From contig JAIEOG010000221.1 in the NCBI GenBank assembly GCA_019750655.1, positions 1-14,730 of the forward strand: DNA of 14,730 nucleotides, in the 5' to 3' direction. This document shows, in pieces, positions 7,685 through 14,730 of the stretch (its first letter is position 1; each line of letters begins with the position of its first letter). This stretch comes from a bacterium. GTDB taxonomy: Bacteria > Bdellovibrionota > FAC87 > UBA2466. Made by a program: the position numbers and the translations under genes. Under the pieces are notes generated by a model that was given only the letters and a program-made list of their open reading frames with translations, searched no databases and was not told the origin of the DNA.

Positions 7685-7689
7685 AAAAT
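7661..7689 (+). promoter_or_regulatory. Candidate promoter for the metalloprotease, giving a leaderless mRNA
   Basis: TTCAAA (7661-7666) and TAAAAT (7684-7689) are separated by exactly 17 bp and match sigma-70-type -35 (4/6) and -10 (5/6) elements. Transcription would start about 7 bases after the -10, at or next to ATG 7697, and no Shine-Dalgarno precedes that ATG. The promoter lies inside the first codons of the divergent esterase gene. Confidence 0.45.
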
Positions 7690-7696
7690 CAAACTC

Positions 7697-8416
7697 ATGC
7701 TCGCTTGGTGGACCGTCAATCTTTTATTTCTCGTGCCGCCTGTGCACGGCAAAGAGATCCAAACAAATTCCGTCCGCTTTCCCAACGCGCCCGAGTGGTT
7801 GACGGAAGCCATGGTCGAAAAAGGCACGCGGCCTGTGCAGGATTTTCTGCAGTGGGACATGCACCGCTTGCCCGTCTACTTCCACCCGACGCACGAGGAC
7901 TTCCGCTCGGCCCTCAATGCCGAAGGGGCGTTTGTCGCCTTTTTCCGGCGCACCGACTCGACCATGCACCTTGGCCCCAAGGTGACGGCTCAGAATTTCC
8001 AAAGGATTTTTTCCCACGAAGTCGTGCACGCGGTTTTCTACCAGAAGTACAAAGGAGCGATCCCTTCCTGGCTCGAAGAGGGGCTCGCAAACTATGTGGG
8101 GAAGACGGAAGGCGTCGATTACGCTTGGTTAGCAAAGCAGCCGATCGCGGATGTCACGGGGCTTTCACACCCCATCCGCGATCCCGAGGGCAGTCGATTC
8201 CACTACCAAACGTCGACGGCGCTCGTGGAGATGATCGCCTCACATTGTTCTTTGCATGATCTTTTGGAACTATCCGTGGGGAAAAAAGTGGAAACTTATC
8301 TGTCCACCTTCTGCGAAATCCCTGATGTGAATAAGGCGTACCGCGAATGGCTCGACAAAAAAGCGCAAACCAAGCCCGCGCCTAAAGCTGCGCGGAGGCG
8401 CGCAAGTAAGGGCTGA
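7697..8416 (+). CDS. Exported zinc metalloprotease, HExxH / peptidase MA-like
   Basis: A 239-residue protein. MLAWWTVNLLFLVPPVHG looks like a short signal peptide with cleavage before KE, so a periplasmic or secreted enzyme is expected. The zinc site is visible: FSHEVVHAVF gives HExxH with His107, Glu108 and His111, and IPSWLEEGLANYVG 16-17 residues later supplies the third ligand (probably Glu128). This spacing and the WLEEGLANY phrase match gluzincin peptidases of the MA clan (peptidase_MA_2-like). Two Cys (HCSLHD and TFCEIP) could pair. The C-terminal ~20 residues are Lys/Ala/Arg-rich and basic. The substrate is unknown. The 3' end overlaps the convergent gene by 35 bp. A possible leaderless start is described separately. 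Confidence 0.87.
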   Translation: MLAWWTVNLLFLVPPVHGKEIQTNSVRFPNAPEWLTEAMVEKGTRPVQDFLQWDMHRLPVYFHPTHEDFRSALNAEGAFVAFFRRTDSTMHLGPKVTAQNFQRIFSHEVVHAVFYQKYKGAIPSWLEEGLANYVGKTEGVDYAWLAKQPIADVTGLSHPIRDPEGSRFHYQTSTALVEMIASHCSLHDLLELSVGKKVETYLSTFCEIPDVNKAYREWLDKKAQTKPAPKAARRRASKG

Positions 8417-9284
8417 TTTCACTCACAAACCCGGCCTGAGAAAGCGCGAGCATCCTGACATAGTCCGTGTACGGCAATCTCAAAGCCAAGCGCTTCCCGA
8501 ACAAGGAGTGGAAAATCCCGGAGAAAATTCCCGTGGCGGAGAGGTCTGTATTCAGACCATAAGGTGCGGCTTGGTGGTAGAGATAAAGCGCTTTCGCAAA
8601 ATCCTCGATGCGATAAGGAAAGTAGCGCGCTGTCTGTGGGTAATCAAAAGCGATTTGCAGATGCACCTGTGCTTTAAAAAGCAGCTTCGAAATCTTATCC
8701 GGTGGCGGGAACACGAAGATTGCGGAGCCCCCATTATGGGGAATTAACCATCCCAGTTCATGGGGAATATGGTCGGAGCCCGTATAATAAGTGCGTCTCC
8801 ATTTTGAAACGCCGTGGACATGTTGAAGGCTCGCCACGGAAATGGGGGCCGCGTTATTGGTGGTGTACCCATCGACCATGCGCTCGGCCAGGCGTTCACG
8901 TAAACCATCGGGAAAGGGCATCAGCCCCTTTCTCGGGTGTCGCAGGCCCAGAGGGCATACATACTCACGCCCCCTGCGTTCCGAGAACTGGTATCGGTGG
9001 TGCGGGTGTTGGGCGCGCCACGCCTCATCGAGTTCCTCGCCCAGGTCTAGAAGCCCCGGAATCACCCGCGCCCTTGCCTGGGCATACGCCTTATTAGCTA
9101 GGGCCGCGACGGCTGCTTCCATGCCCGGGAAATCGGAAAAATGCTTACGGTGGTAGGGGGTAGGCGCTGTTTCGCCCCGTACGGGGATCCAGCTAACAAG
9201 CCAAAGGGCACAGTCTTTAATGGAGAGTGCTTCGCTCGGCCGGCAGAATGCGCAAAGAATTAAAATAAGCAGCCTGACTGGCAA
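8382..9284 (-). CDS. Exported protein of unknown function
   Basis: A 300-residue protein. It starts with TTG at 9284, supported by GGGGG 6-10 bases upstream and by the immediate signal peptide MPVRLLILILCAFCRPSEA with cleavage before LS. The mature part has HRKHFSDFPGMEAAVAALAN, a helical segment to ~95, REYVCPLGLRHP, a central stretch TYYTGSDHIPHELGWLIPH, then SAIFVFPPPDKISKLLF and a helical C-terminal third (EDFAKALYLYHQAAPYGLN, YTDYVRMLALSQAGFVSEI). His and Tyr are unusually frequent. No known catalytic signature was found; the C-terminal helices faintly suggest a helical-bundle enzyme, but no Fic motif (HxFx[DE]GN) is present. The gene converges on the metalloprotease gene with a 35-bp overlap, so both may be exported products of one locus; a joint role is unproven. 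Confidence 0.82.
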   Translation of the reverse strand: MPVRLLILILCAFCRPSEALSIKDCALWLVSWIPVRGETAPTPYHRKHFSDFPGMEAAVAALANKAYAQARARVIPGLLDLGEELDEAWRAQHPHHRYQFSERRGREYVCPLGLRHPRKGLMPFPDGLRERLAERMVDGYTTNNAAPISVASLQHVHGVSKWRRTYYTGSDHIPHELGWLIPHNGGSAIFVFPPPDKISKLLFKAQVHLQIAFDYPQTARYFPYRIEDFAKALYLYHQAAPYGLNTDLSATGIFSGIFHSLFGKRLALRLPYTDYVRMLALSQAGFVSEISPYLRASAQL

Positions 9285-9376
9285 GCTGGAACCCCCAGAA
9301 CCAAAACCTTCGGATACCCGGCTGTTCCATTAAGGTCAAGGTCGACGGCCGCCTCGAAATAAGCCACACTCCCGAC

Positions 9377-10321
9377 GTGGAAAACGGCATACGCTTTCGT
9401 TGGTTGGGAATGTCCCCCGAAGGGGACAAAGTGGTTCTATCGCGTTACCAGGGGGAATTTACCGCCCCGGCACACGCTACCCCGCAGTGGTTTGAGTCTC
9501 ACCCAGACGCTTGGCGCTGGGGCTCTGTTCTGGACGTCGAAACCACTGGCACCGATACGGCCCGCGATAAAGTCATCGAAATCGGGATTCGTATGTTCCG
9601 GTTCGACCGGGAAAGTGGCGCTGTGCTCTCTCGCGATGACGGCTATGGTGCCTTAGAAGACCCAGGCGAGCCGCTGGATCCCCTGATCACCCGCATCACG
9701 GGAATTACCGACGCCATGGTGGCGGGCCAGAAGATTGATTGGGACCGCGTGCGGAGCTATTTGGAAAAAGCTCAGATCATCATCGCCCACAATGCGTCTT
9801 TCGATCGGCCGTTTTTAGATCGCTACGTCCCGCTTTCCGCCACAAAAGTTTGGGGATGTTCCTTCAAGCAAGTCGATTGGGAGAGCAAGGGCTTTCCGAG
9901 CCAGAAGCTAGAGATTCTTTCCATCTACCACGGCTTTTTCAATTCCGCGCACCGAGCTTTGGCGGATGCGGATTCGCTATTGCACCTTTTGCACTTGCCG
10001 GCACCCGAGGGCGAGGAATGCTACCTCGCAGAACTAGTCCGCAATGCACGCAAGAAGAGCGCGCTTGTTCTTGCCCAAAACTCTCCTTTTGAGACAAAAG
10101 ACATCTTGCGTGAACGCGGCTACCGTTGGGATCCCGAAAGGCGCGTCTGGCACCGTTTTCTATTCGCCGAAGAATGCCCGACGGAAGTGGAGTGGCTCAC
10201 GGATAAAGTCTATTCCGGAAAATTCCGCGGCATCGTGCGCGAAATTCCACTGACAGACGGCTTTAAGCCGATGGGCAGCTACTTCACTTCAAGCTCGTCA
10301 AATTCCGAACTCGGTTTTTAG
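9377..10321 (+). CDS. DEDDh 3'-5' exonuclease (DnaQ/RNase T-like) with C-terminal extension
   Basis: A 314-residue protein from GTG 9377. The exonuclease core is complete: motif I SVLDVETTGTD (Asp53, Glu55), motif II IIAHNASFDRPFLD (Asp143), motif III HRALADADSLLHLL (His192, Asp197), so the DEDDh type used by DnaQ (Pol III epsilon), RNase T and ExoX. DPLITRITGITDAMV is the usual segment between motifs. Residues 1-48 and ~215-314 lie outside the core; the tail contains GYRWDPERRVWHRFLF, which I recall from other DnaQ-like exonucleases of proteobacteria. It probably trims DNA or RNA 3' ends in repair or turnover rather than being the Pol III proofreader. The start is uncertain: the frame is open back to 9278 and the extra residues look coding (see findings). 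GTG 9377 and ATG 9410 have no strong Shine-Dalgarno. Its stop overlaps the kup stop. Confidence 0.88.
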   Translation: MENGIRFRWLGMSPEGDKVVLSRYQGEFTAPAHATPQWFESHPDAWRWGSVLDVETTGTDTARDKVIEIGIRMFRFDRESGAVLSRDDGYGALEDPGEPLDPLITRITGITDAMVAGQKIDWDRVRSYLEKAQIIIAHNASFDRPFLDRYVPLSATKVWGCSFKQVDWESKGFPSQKLEILSIYHGFFNSAHRALADADSLLHLLHLPAPEGEECYLAELVRNARKKSALVLAQNSPFETKDILRERGYRWDPERRVWHRFLFAEECPTEVEWLTDKVYSGKFRGIVREIPLTDGFKPMGSYFTSSSSNSELGF

Positions 10322-12198
10322 ATTTCGATTTGCAGGCCGATTTCGATCACTTGATCGGGTGGGATCTGGAAGAAGGCCGTCGCTCTCTGCGCGTTGCGCG
10401 ACATCATGGCAAAGAGATGTTCGCGCCAAATCGCCATACCGGCTTTATGGCTGCTTGCGAGGATCGTTTCGCGGCCTAGGAAGAACGTTACTTCCGGCAG
10501 CGAAATCGGAATGCCGACGGAGCCCAGTTGGCGCAGGATCTGCGGGACATTCGGGCGGTCGTTAAATCCATACTCTGCTAGCACGCAGAAGAAATCGTCT
10601 TTGAGGCGGCGCACCGAGACGCGGTTGCCAAAAGGAATATGCGGGACATCGCGCGTGGCGATACGGATTACCAAAACGCGGTCATGGATGCATTTATTGT
10701 GGCGCAGGTTGTGGACCAGCGCTGCCGGCGCAACCGACATATCACTCGCCATGAAAACGGCCGTTCCTGGGACTTTTTTGGGTGGCTGCGCATCCATCCT
10801 CTCGAAAAGTTTTTCATAGGGGACCGCATTCGCAGCCATGTAGTGTGCGAGGATCCGACGGCCTGTGCGCCAAGTGGCCATGAGCAAGAGCACGGAACCG
10901 CCTACGACCAATGGGAACCAGCCACCGTGGAAAATTTTCGTCAGGTTGGAACCCAAGAAAGCCAGATCCATCAGGAATAGAGTGCCGAAAATGCCCAGTA
11001 CTTTATAAAGCGGCCAGTTCCAAACTCGGTGCGCGAGAAATCCAATGAGCAATGTCGTAATCACCATCGTGGTCGACACGGCAATGCCGTAGGCCGCGGC
11101 CAAGTTGCTCGACGAGCCGAAAGTAGTGACAAGCCAGAGGGTCGCTACAAACAAGGCCCAGTTCATAGCGGGCACGAAAATCTGCCCTTTCTCGTCGGGT
11201 GAAGTGTGGCGGATTTCAATGCGTGGCAAGTACCCGAGCTGGACCGCCTGGTACGTGAGCGAGAACGCGCCCGAAATCACTGCTTGCGAGGCGATCACGG
11301 TGGTGACGGTCGCGAGAAGAACGAGCGGCAAAATGGCCCATTGGGGAGCTAAAAAGAAAAACGGGTTTACGACGGCTTCAGGGTGCTCGACGAGCAGCGC
11401 GCCCTGGCCAAAGTAGTTCAACATAATGGACGGGAAGGCGAGCATGAACCAGCCGGCTCGGATGGGTTTGCGGCCAAAGTGGCCCATGTCGGCGTAAAGC
11501 GCCTCGGCACCCGTCAGCACCAAGAAGACCGCGCCCAAGATCTGGAACGCGAGGTAACCTTCGCTGGCGAAGAAGTGGATGGCATATTGAGGGTTAATCG
11601 CCCAAAGCACGCTGGGATAGTGTGCAATCCCTGAGATGCCAAGGACCGCTAGCACGGTAAACCAAATCACGATAATCGGACCAAACATGCCACCGAGGGG
11701 GCCAGTGCCGATGCGCTGAAGGCTAAAGAGCAGGAACAGAATCGCCATCGTGATCGGCAAGACGTAATGGTCGAACATGGGCGTGACGAGCTTTAAACCT
11801 TCCACGGCACTGAGCACCGAGATGGAGGGGGTGATCATGCTGTCGCCATACAGCAAAGCGGCCCCAAAGAGCCCCATTAAGATGAACCAGTGGCGAACGA
11901 TCGGTGAATGGATCTTTTTATCGGGTTGGACTAACGCCAAGAGGGCTAGGATGCCGCCTTCGCCGTTGTTGTCAGCGCGCAGCACGAGCACCATGTACTT
12001 AAGGCTGACGACGATGACCAGCGCCCAGAAGACGAGCGAAAGAACGCCGAAGATATTGTCTGGCGTGGCGGGTAGGCCATGGCCGTGAAAGCATTCTCGT
12101 AGAGCGTAAAGGGGGCTGGTGCCGATATCACCAAACACGACTCCTAGAGCGCCGAGTACCACCCATGCGAACTTGCTCTTTGGAGCGGCGGTTTTCAA
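10318..12198 (-). CDS. kup: Kup-type low-affinity potassium transporter
   Basis: A 626-residue polytopic membrane protein, close to the usual Kup length (~620). The family signature is at the N-terminus: LGALGVVFGDIGTSPLYALR (GDIGTSPLY at 23-31). About 12 hydrophobic segments follow to ~residue 450, for example LVFWALVIVVSLKYMVLVLR with the family phrase RADNNGEGGILALLAL after it, and GDSMITPSISVLSAVEGLK. A cytoplasmic C-terminal domain contains GTAVFMASDMSVAPAALVHN and LRHNKCIHDRVLVI. It imports K+ with protons across the inner membrane. The start codon is TTG at 12198, supported by AGGAG six bases upstream and by the family-like N-terminus. It lies 36 bp after the S41 protease on the same strand, so readthrough from that gene is likely. 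Its SD sits in a small hairpin, described separately. Confidence 0.96.
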   Translation of the reverse strand: MKTAAPKSKFAWVVLGALGVVFGDIGTSPLYALRECFHGHGLPATPDNIFGVLSLVFWALVIVVSLKYMVLVLRADNNGEGGILALLALVQPDKKIHSPIVRHWFILMGLFGAALLYGDSMITPSISVLSAVEGLKLVTPMFDHYVLPITMAILFLLFSLQRIGTGPLGGMFGPIIVIWFTVLAVLGISGIAHYPSVLWAINPQYAIHFFASEGYLAFQILGAVFLVLTGAEALYADMGHFGRKPIRAGWFMLAFPSIMLNYFGQGALLVEHPEAVVNPFFFLAPQWAILPLVLLATVTTVIASQAVISGAFSLTYQAVQLGYLPRIEIRHTSPDEKGQIFVPAMNWALFVATLWLVTTFGSSSNLAAAYGIAVSTTMVITTLLIGFLAHRVWNWPLYKVLGIFGTLFLMDLAFLGSNLTKIFHGGWFPLVVGGSVLLLMATWRTGRRILAHYMAANAVPYEKLFERMDAQPPKKVPGTAVFMASDMSVAPAALVHNLRHNKCIHDRVLVIRIATRDVPHIPFGNRVSVRRLKDDFFCVLAEYGFNDRPNVPQILRQLGSVGIPISLPEVTFFLGRETILASSHKAGMAIWREHLFAMMSRNAQRATAFFQIPPDQVIEIGLQIEI

Positions 12199-12200
12199 AA

Positions 12201-12214
12201 GCTTCTCCTGAAGC
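12201..12214 (-). promoter_or_regulatory. Hairpin presenting the kup Shine-Dalgarno in its loop
   Basis: On the minus strand GCTTC-AGGA-GAAGC forms a perfect 5-bp stem with a four-base loop. The loop AGGA plus the first stem G is the Shine-Dalgarno AGGAG that serves the TTG start at 12198. Such a hairpin could modulate ribosome access; it is short enough to be fortuitous. Confidence 0.4.
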
Positions 12215-12234
12215 GAGGGATATTAGCGGTAGCG

Positions 12235-14220
12235 TCAAGTTCCGGCAAGCGTCTGGGGCGATTGTTCCACCAGATCTCCCAGAATGGACGTGGCTTCTTC
12301 GACGAGCGGGGAATTTACCGCTTCCATATCGTCGTCTTCATCCGGCGTCGTTACAGGCCGCTTCTTCTTGTTTGCGTCGGACTTTTTCTTCTCGTCCGTC
12401 GCCATCTTGCGCATATCTGCTAGGCGGATGAGGCCTTCGTTCTTCTTGCTTTCGGTGACCTTCTTGATGAGGTCTGCGAACTTTTGGTTCTTAGAGACGC
12501 GCGCCTTGGATTTCTCGTTCAGAGATTTGACGATCTCGGTAGTGATCGGGTTCCACTTCTGGACTGCGTCCGTCGAGTTGGCATTCTGAGAAGTGAACGT
12601 CTTAATCTTTTGCGGAGGCAACGAGTAGTCCAGCGTCTTCTCACCTACATCCGAGTCATTGAAAGTCGGTGGTAGCGCGATATCCGACGGCACACCTTCG
12701 TGCTGCGTGGAAGCGCCCGCGGGCAAGAAGAACATGCCTGTGGTTACCTTCATGCCACCGATATTCAAGGGCAGATTAGCCACGGCCTGCACGGTGCCTT
12801 TGCCAAAAGTGTGATCGGAGCCGACGATGACTGCGCGGTGATAATCCCGCAACGCGCCCGCCAAGATTTCCGAGGCCGATGCGCTTGCGCGGCTGGTGAG
12901 CACCACTAGAGGGCCTTTCCAAGCGACGCCGTTTTCTTCATCGTTCAAGATTTCTTCTTCAGCATCTGCGGATTTCGTTGCGACCACGGCGCCCCGGTTA
13001 ATGAACAGGCCCGAGATTGCAACGGCTTCTTCCAACAACCCGCCACCATTGCTCGCGAGGTTCAGCACGATTCCTGAAGCTTTTTGCTTCTTCGCGTCGT
13101 CCAGGAGCTTTTTAACGTCTGCTGAGGAAGAGCGAGTGCCTTTCTTGCCGCTACCATAAAAGGAGGGGAGGTCGATGATCCCTAAGGTCACCTTTTTGCC
13201 AGCCACTGTCGGTTTAACGTAACGGATCTTCGCCGCTTGCTCTTCGATGTTGATTTTGTCGCGGATGATAGCGACGTCGAAATTCTTCGTTTCATCGTCT
13301 TGGCGCAAGATGGTCAGCTTGACTGTTGTGCCTTTTTTGCCGCGGATGAGTTTCACGACATCGCGCAGGTCCATATCGATGACGGACACGGGTTTTCCCG
13401 TCGCTTGCGAGACGGCGATAATCTTGTCTTTCGGTTTGAGCGACTTGGATTTTTCCGCGCCGCCACCCTTGATTAAGCTTTCGATAATCGTGAAGCCGTT
13501 TTGCGAGCGCAGCACGGCGCCGATGCCTTCGAGCGAAAGCTCCATGCCGATTTGGAAATCTTCCATGCTATCGCGCGACATGAAGGACGAATGTGGATCC
13601 AGCGCTTGGGCGAAGGCTTCCGCGAAGGTCTCTAGCTGGTTTTCTTCGGTCTTCTCTTTGGTGCGCTTGGTTACTAATTCGTATTGGTGCGCGAGCTGCT
13701 TCTTAGCTTCCGGAAGCTTCATATCCGAGATCAAGTAGTTGGAGATCTGAAAGTGGATCAGCTTTTTTAGCAAGGCGTCGCGTTCCTCGGCCGTGTTCGA
13801 GTAGTCGCGCTTTTTCGGATCGAGGATGAGCTCAACGGTTTCGTCGAGTTTGTAATCGTCGCCTAGATATTTTTTAGCAAACGCTTCGTTTTCTTCCGCG
13901 CGCTTTGTGTAAACGTTGAAGGCATCGGCAATCGGAGAGCAATTGCCCGTGTTCATGGTGTCGAAAGTGCCTAAGAGCTTAGCCCGCAGTGTTTTAACGT
14001 CGCCGCTGAGCAGGGTGTTCTTGCTCCGGTCGAGTTCTTTCAAGAACTGATCGACGGTGCGCTGTTTGAGTTCCGGCGTGAGCTTTTTCACGCTGTAGTG
14101 GCTCTTTAAGTAGATGCCAAACATGGTGGGGAGAATCTTACATTGCAGAGTAGCTGACTCTGCTTTGGCCGGGAGAGCGAACAAGAACACCAAAACAGCG
14201 GTCGAGAGAGCACGGAACAT
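12235..14220 (-). CDS. prc: S41 C-terminal processing protease, Prc/Tsp type
   Basis: A 661-residue periplasmic protease, near the length of E. coli Prc (~680). MFRALSTAVLVFLFALPAKA is a signal peptide cleaved before ES. The N-terminal helical domain (~25-215) ends in the Prc-type ALDPHSSFMS; the PDZ domain spans ~225-320 (MELSLEGIGAVLRSQNGFTI, LKPKDKIIAV). The S41 core has GIVLNLASNGGGLLEEAV and the catalytic segment RASASASEILAGALRDY with Ser448, Asp459 at +11 and HTFGKGTVQ with Lys474, one residue further than in E. coli Prc. The tail beyond ~560 is Lys-rich, then acidic (DEDDDME), and corresponds to the Prc C-terminal region. Prc cleaves periplasmic proteins from their C-termini and trims cell-wall enzymes. 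ATG 14220 has AGGAG seven bases upstream. It precedes kup by 36 bp and follows a terminator, so it should have its own promoter in 14221-14280; no convincing -35/-10 pair was found there. Confidence 0.95.
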   Translation of the reverse strand: MFRALSTAVLVFLFALPAKAESATLQCKILPTMFGIYLKSHYSVKKLTPELKQRTVDQFLKELDRSKNTLLSGDVKTLRAKLLGTFDTMNTGNCSPIADAFNVYTKRAEENEAFAKKYLGDDYKLDETVELILDPKKRDYSNTAEERDALLKKLIHFQISNYLISDMKLPEAKKQLAHQYELVTKRTKEKTEENQLETFAEAFAQALDPHSSFMSRDSMEDFQIGMELSLEGIGAVLRSQNGFTIIESLIKGGGAEKSKSLKPKDKIIAVSQATGKPVSVIDMDLRDVVKLIRGKKGTTVKLTILRQDDETKNFDVAIIRDKINIEEQAAKIRYVKPTVAGKKVTLGIIDLPSFYGSGKKGTRSSSADVKKLLDDAKKQKASGIVLNLASNGGGLLEEAVAISGLFINRGAVVATKSADAEEEILNDEENGVAWKGPLVVLTSRASASASEILAGALRDYHRAVIVGSDHTFGKGTVQAVANLPLNIGGMKVTTGMFFLPAGASTQHEGVPSDIALPPTFNDSDVGEKTLDYSLPPQKIKTFTSQNANSTDAVQKWNPITTEIVKSLNEKSKARVSKNQKFADLIKKVTESKKNEGLIRLADMRKMATDEKKKSDANKKKRPVTTPDEDDDMEAVNSPLVEEATSILGDLVEQSPQTLAGT

Positions 14221-14280
14221 GTAGGACTCCTTTTAGTACCTATCGGAAAAAATAGCGGGAAAACTAAGCTCGCGGAAAGG

Positions 14281-14317
14281 GAAAAGAAAAAGGCGGCCTC
14301 CGGTAGGAGTGCCGCCT
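14281..14317 (-). terminator. Intrinsic terminator of the upstream partial gene
   Basis: Read on the minus strand, AGGCGGC (14317-14311) pairs with GCCGCCT (14297-14291), extended by CTC/GAG around a CGGTAG-type loop with one bulged base, and is followed by a T-rich run TTTTTCTTTTC (14291-14281). It lies 31 bp after the TAA at 14348 and separates that transcript from the S41 gene. Confidence 0.88.
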
Positions 14318-14347
14318 CGGAAAGACTTACTGGGCTTGGTTCTACGC

Positions 14348-14730
14348 TTAGGGCATCAGCGGAAGAACGCTTACTTCACCCGTAGAACGCAGGTAGCGCA
14401 CCCGGTAGAGGTTCCCGCCCACTTCAATGGTCTTAGTCGCATTTTCGCGGTTTGGGCCCACAGACAGGTTTTGGATGTGTAGGCGGACCGGCAAAACCAC
14501 CGCCACCGGGGCCGGAGCCACTTGGGTGCAGATGTTGTCGGCCGTCGCATCGTAGGAGCCCTTGACCATAAAACGTTCGGCGCCGCGCAGTGCGTAGGTT
14601 TCAAAGCCGGTCACTTGGGTGCAGGCATCGCCTTCATTCACTAGCACTTCCACCCCTACCAGAACTTCATCCACCGGGAAGGTATTGCGTGCAAAGAGCA
14701 CGGTGCCGTCTTCGGCGACGTGAGTAACGG
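14348..14730 (-). CDS. Unrecognised probable exported protein, 3' part
   Basis: The last ~127 codons of a gene that begins beyond the right edge; the frame is open through 14730 and reads VTHVAEDGTVLFARNTFP before the GTG at 14701, so that GTG is internal. The segment is beta-rich and ends EVGGNLYRVRYLRSTGEVSV. It contains two Cys, each in a CTQV tetrapeptide (GDACTQVTGFE and DNICTQVAPAP, ~42 residues apart), which may form a disulfide, suggesting a periplasmic or surface location. No family is recognised. It is followed by an intrinsic terminator. Confidence 0.75.
   Translation of the reverse strand, partial: VTHVAEDGTVLFARNTFPVDEVLVGVEVLVNEGDACTQVTGFETYALRGAERFMVKGSYDATADNICTQVAPAPVAVVLPVRLHIQNLSVGPNRENATKTIEVGGNLYRVRYLRSTGEVSVLPLMP

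Noticed and set aside
7705..8259. 184-codon open frame on the plus strand
   Set aside because: It is the +2 frame of the metalloprotease gene; the HExxH and WLEEGLANY motifs are in the other frame, and this one is Arg/Ala/Gly-rich noise.
10346..10361. Palindrome-like CGATCA-CT-TGATCG near the kup 3' end
   Set aside because: A two-base loop is too short for a stable hairpin, and the bases encode the Kup C-terminal DQVIEIG segment.
13247..13738. 163-codon open frame opposite the S41 protease
   Set aside because: Ser-rich antisense shadow; the S41 frame carries the PDZ and catalytic motifs.
1..14730. Search by eye for tRNA/rRNA genes, CRISPR arrays, insertion sequences and phage genes
   Set aside because: No regularly spaced repeats, transposase motifs, terminal inverted repeats or tRNA-like cloverleaf segments were noticed on either strand.

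Overview
This window looks like chromosomal DNA from a gliding or predatory bacterium of the Bdellovibrionota (Bdellovibrio-like) or, less likely, the Myxococcota. The evidence is an AgmX/PglI-type C-terminal domain next to a small outer-membrane beta-barrel protein and a von Willebrand A (VWA) lipoprotein, tight gene packing, frequent TTG/GTG starts, and moderately high GC by eye. No tRNA, rRNA, CRISPR array, insertion sequence or phage gene was seen. The lineage call is inference.

Region 1 (2-5621, + strand) is one tightly coupled five-gene operon whose upstream end lies outside the window. In order it encodes the C-terminus of an AgmX/PglI (GltJ/GltG-like) protein, a large lipoprotein with Ig/cadherin-like repeats, an outer-membrane beta-barrel, an exported TPR-like helical protein, and a VWA lipoprotein with a complete MIDAS metal site. 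Junctions are 18 bp, an ATGA overlap, 3 bp and a TAATG overlap. The content resembles the Glt gliding/focal-adhesion machinery of Myxococcus and its Bdellovibrio relatives. The last gene is a candidate CglB-like surface adhesin placed in the same operon. This is the most interesting part of the window: a possible complete outer-membrane adhesion module.

Region 2 (5622-10321) is a run of single genes in alternating orientation: an unrecognised cytoplasmic protein (+), an esterase D-like alpha/beta hydrolase (-), an exported HExxH metalloprotease (+), an unrecognised exported protein (-), and a DEDDh 3'-5' exonuclease (+). All convergent pairs overlap at or near their stop codons. The esterase and metalloprotease start codons are only 12 bp apart, so their promoters must lie inside each other's coding sequence, and the metalloprotease mRNA may be leaderless.

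Region 3 (10318-14730, - strand) holds a Kup-type potassium transporter preceded by a Prc/Tsp-type S41 periplasmic protease (36-bp gap, probably cotranscribed). Upstream is the 3' part of an unrecognised protein that ends in a clear intrinsic terminator. kup starts with TTG, and its Shine-Dalgarno core lies in the loop of a small perfect hairpin.

The longest stretch without a gene is 5622-5819 (198 bp). It carries a possible stem-loop and weak promoter candidates.
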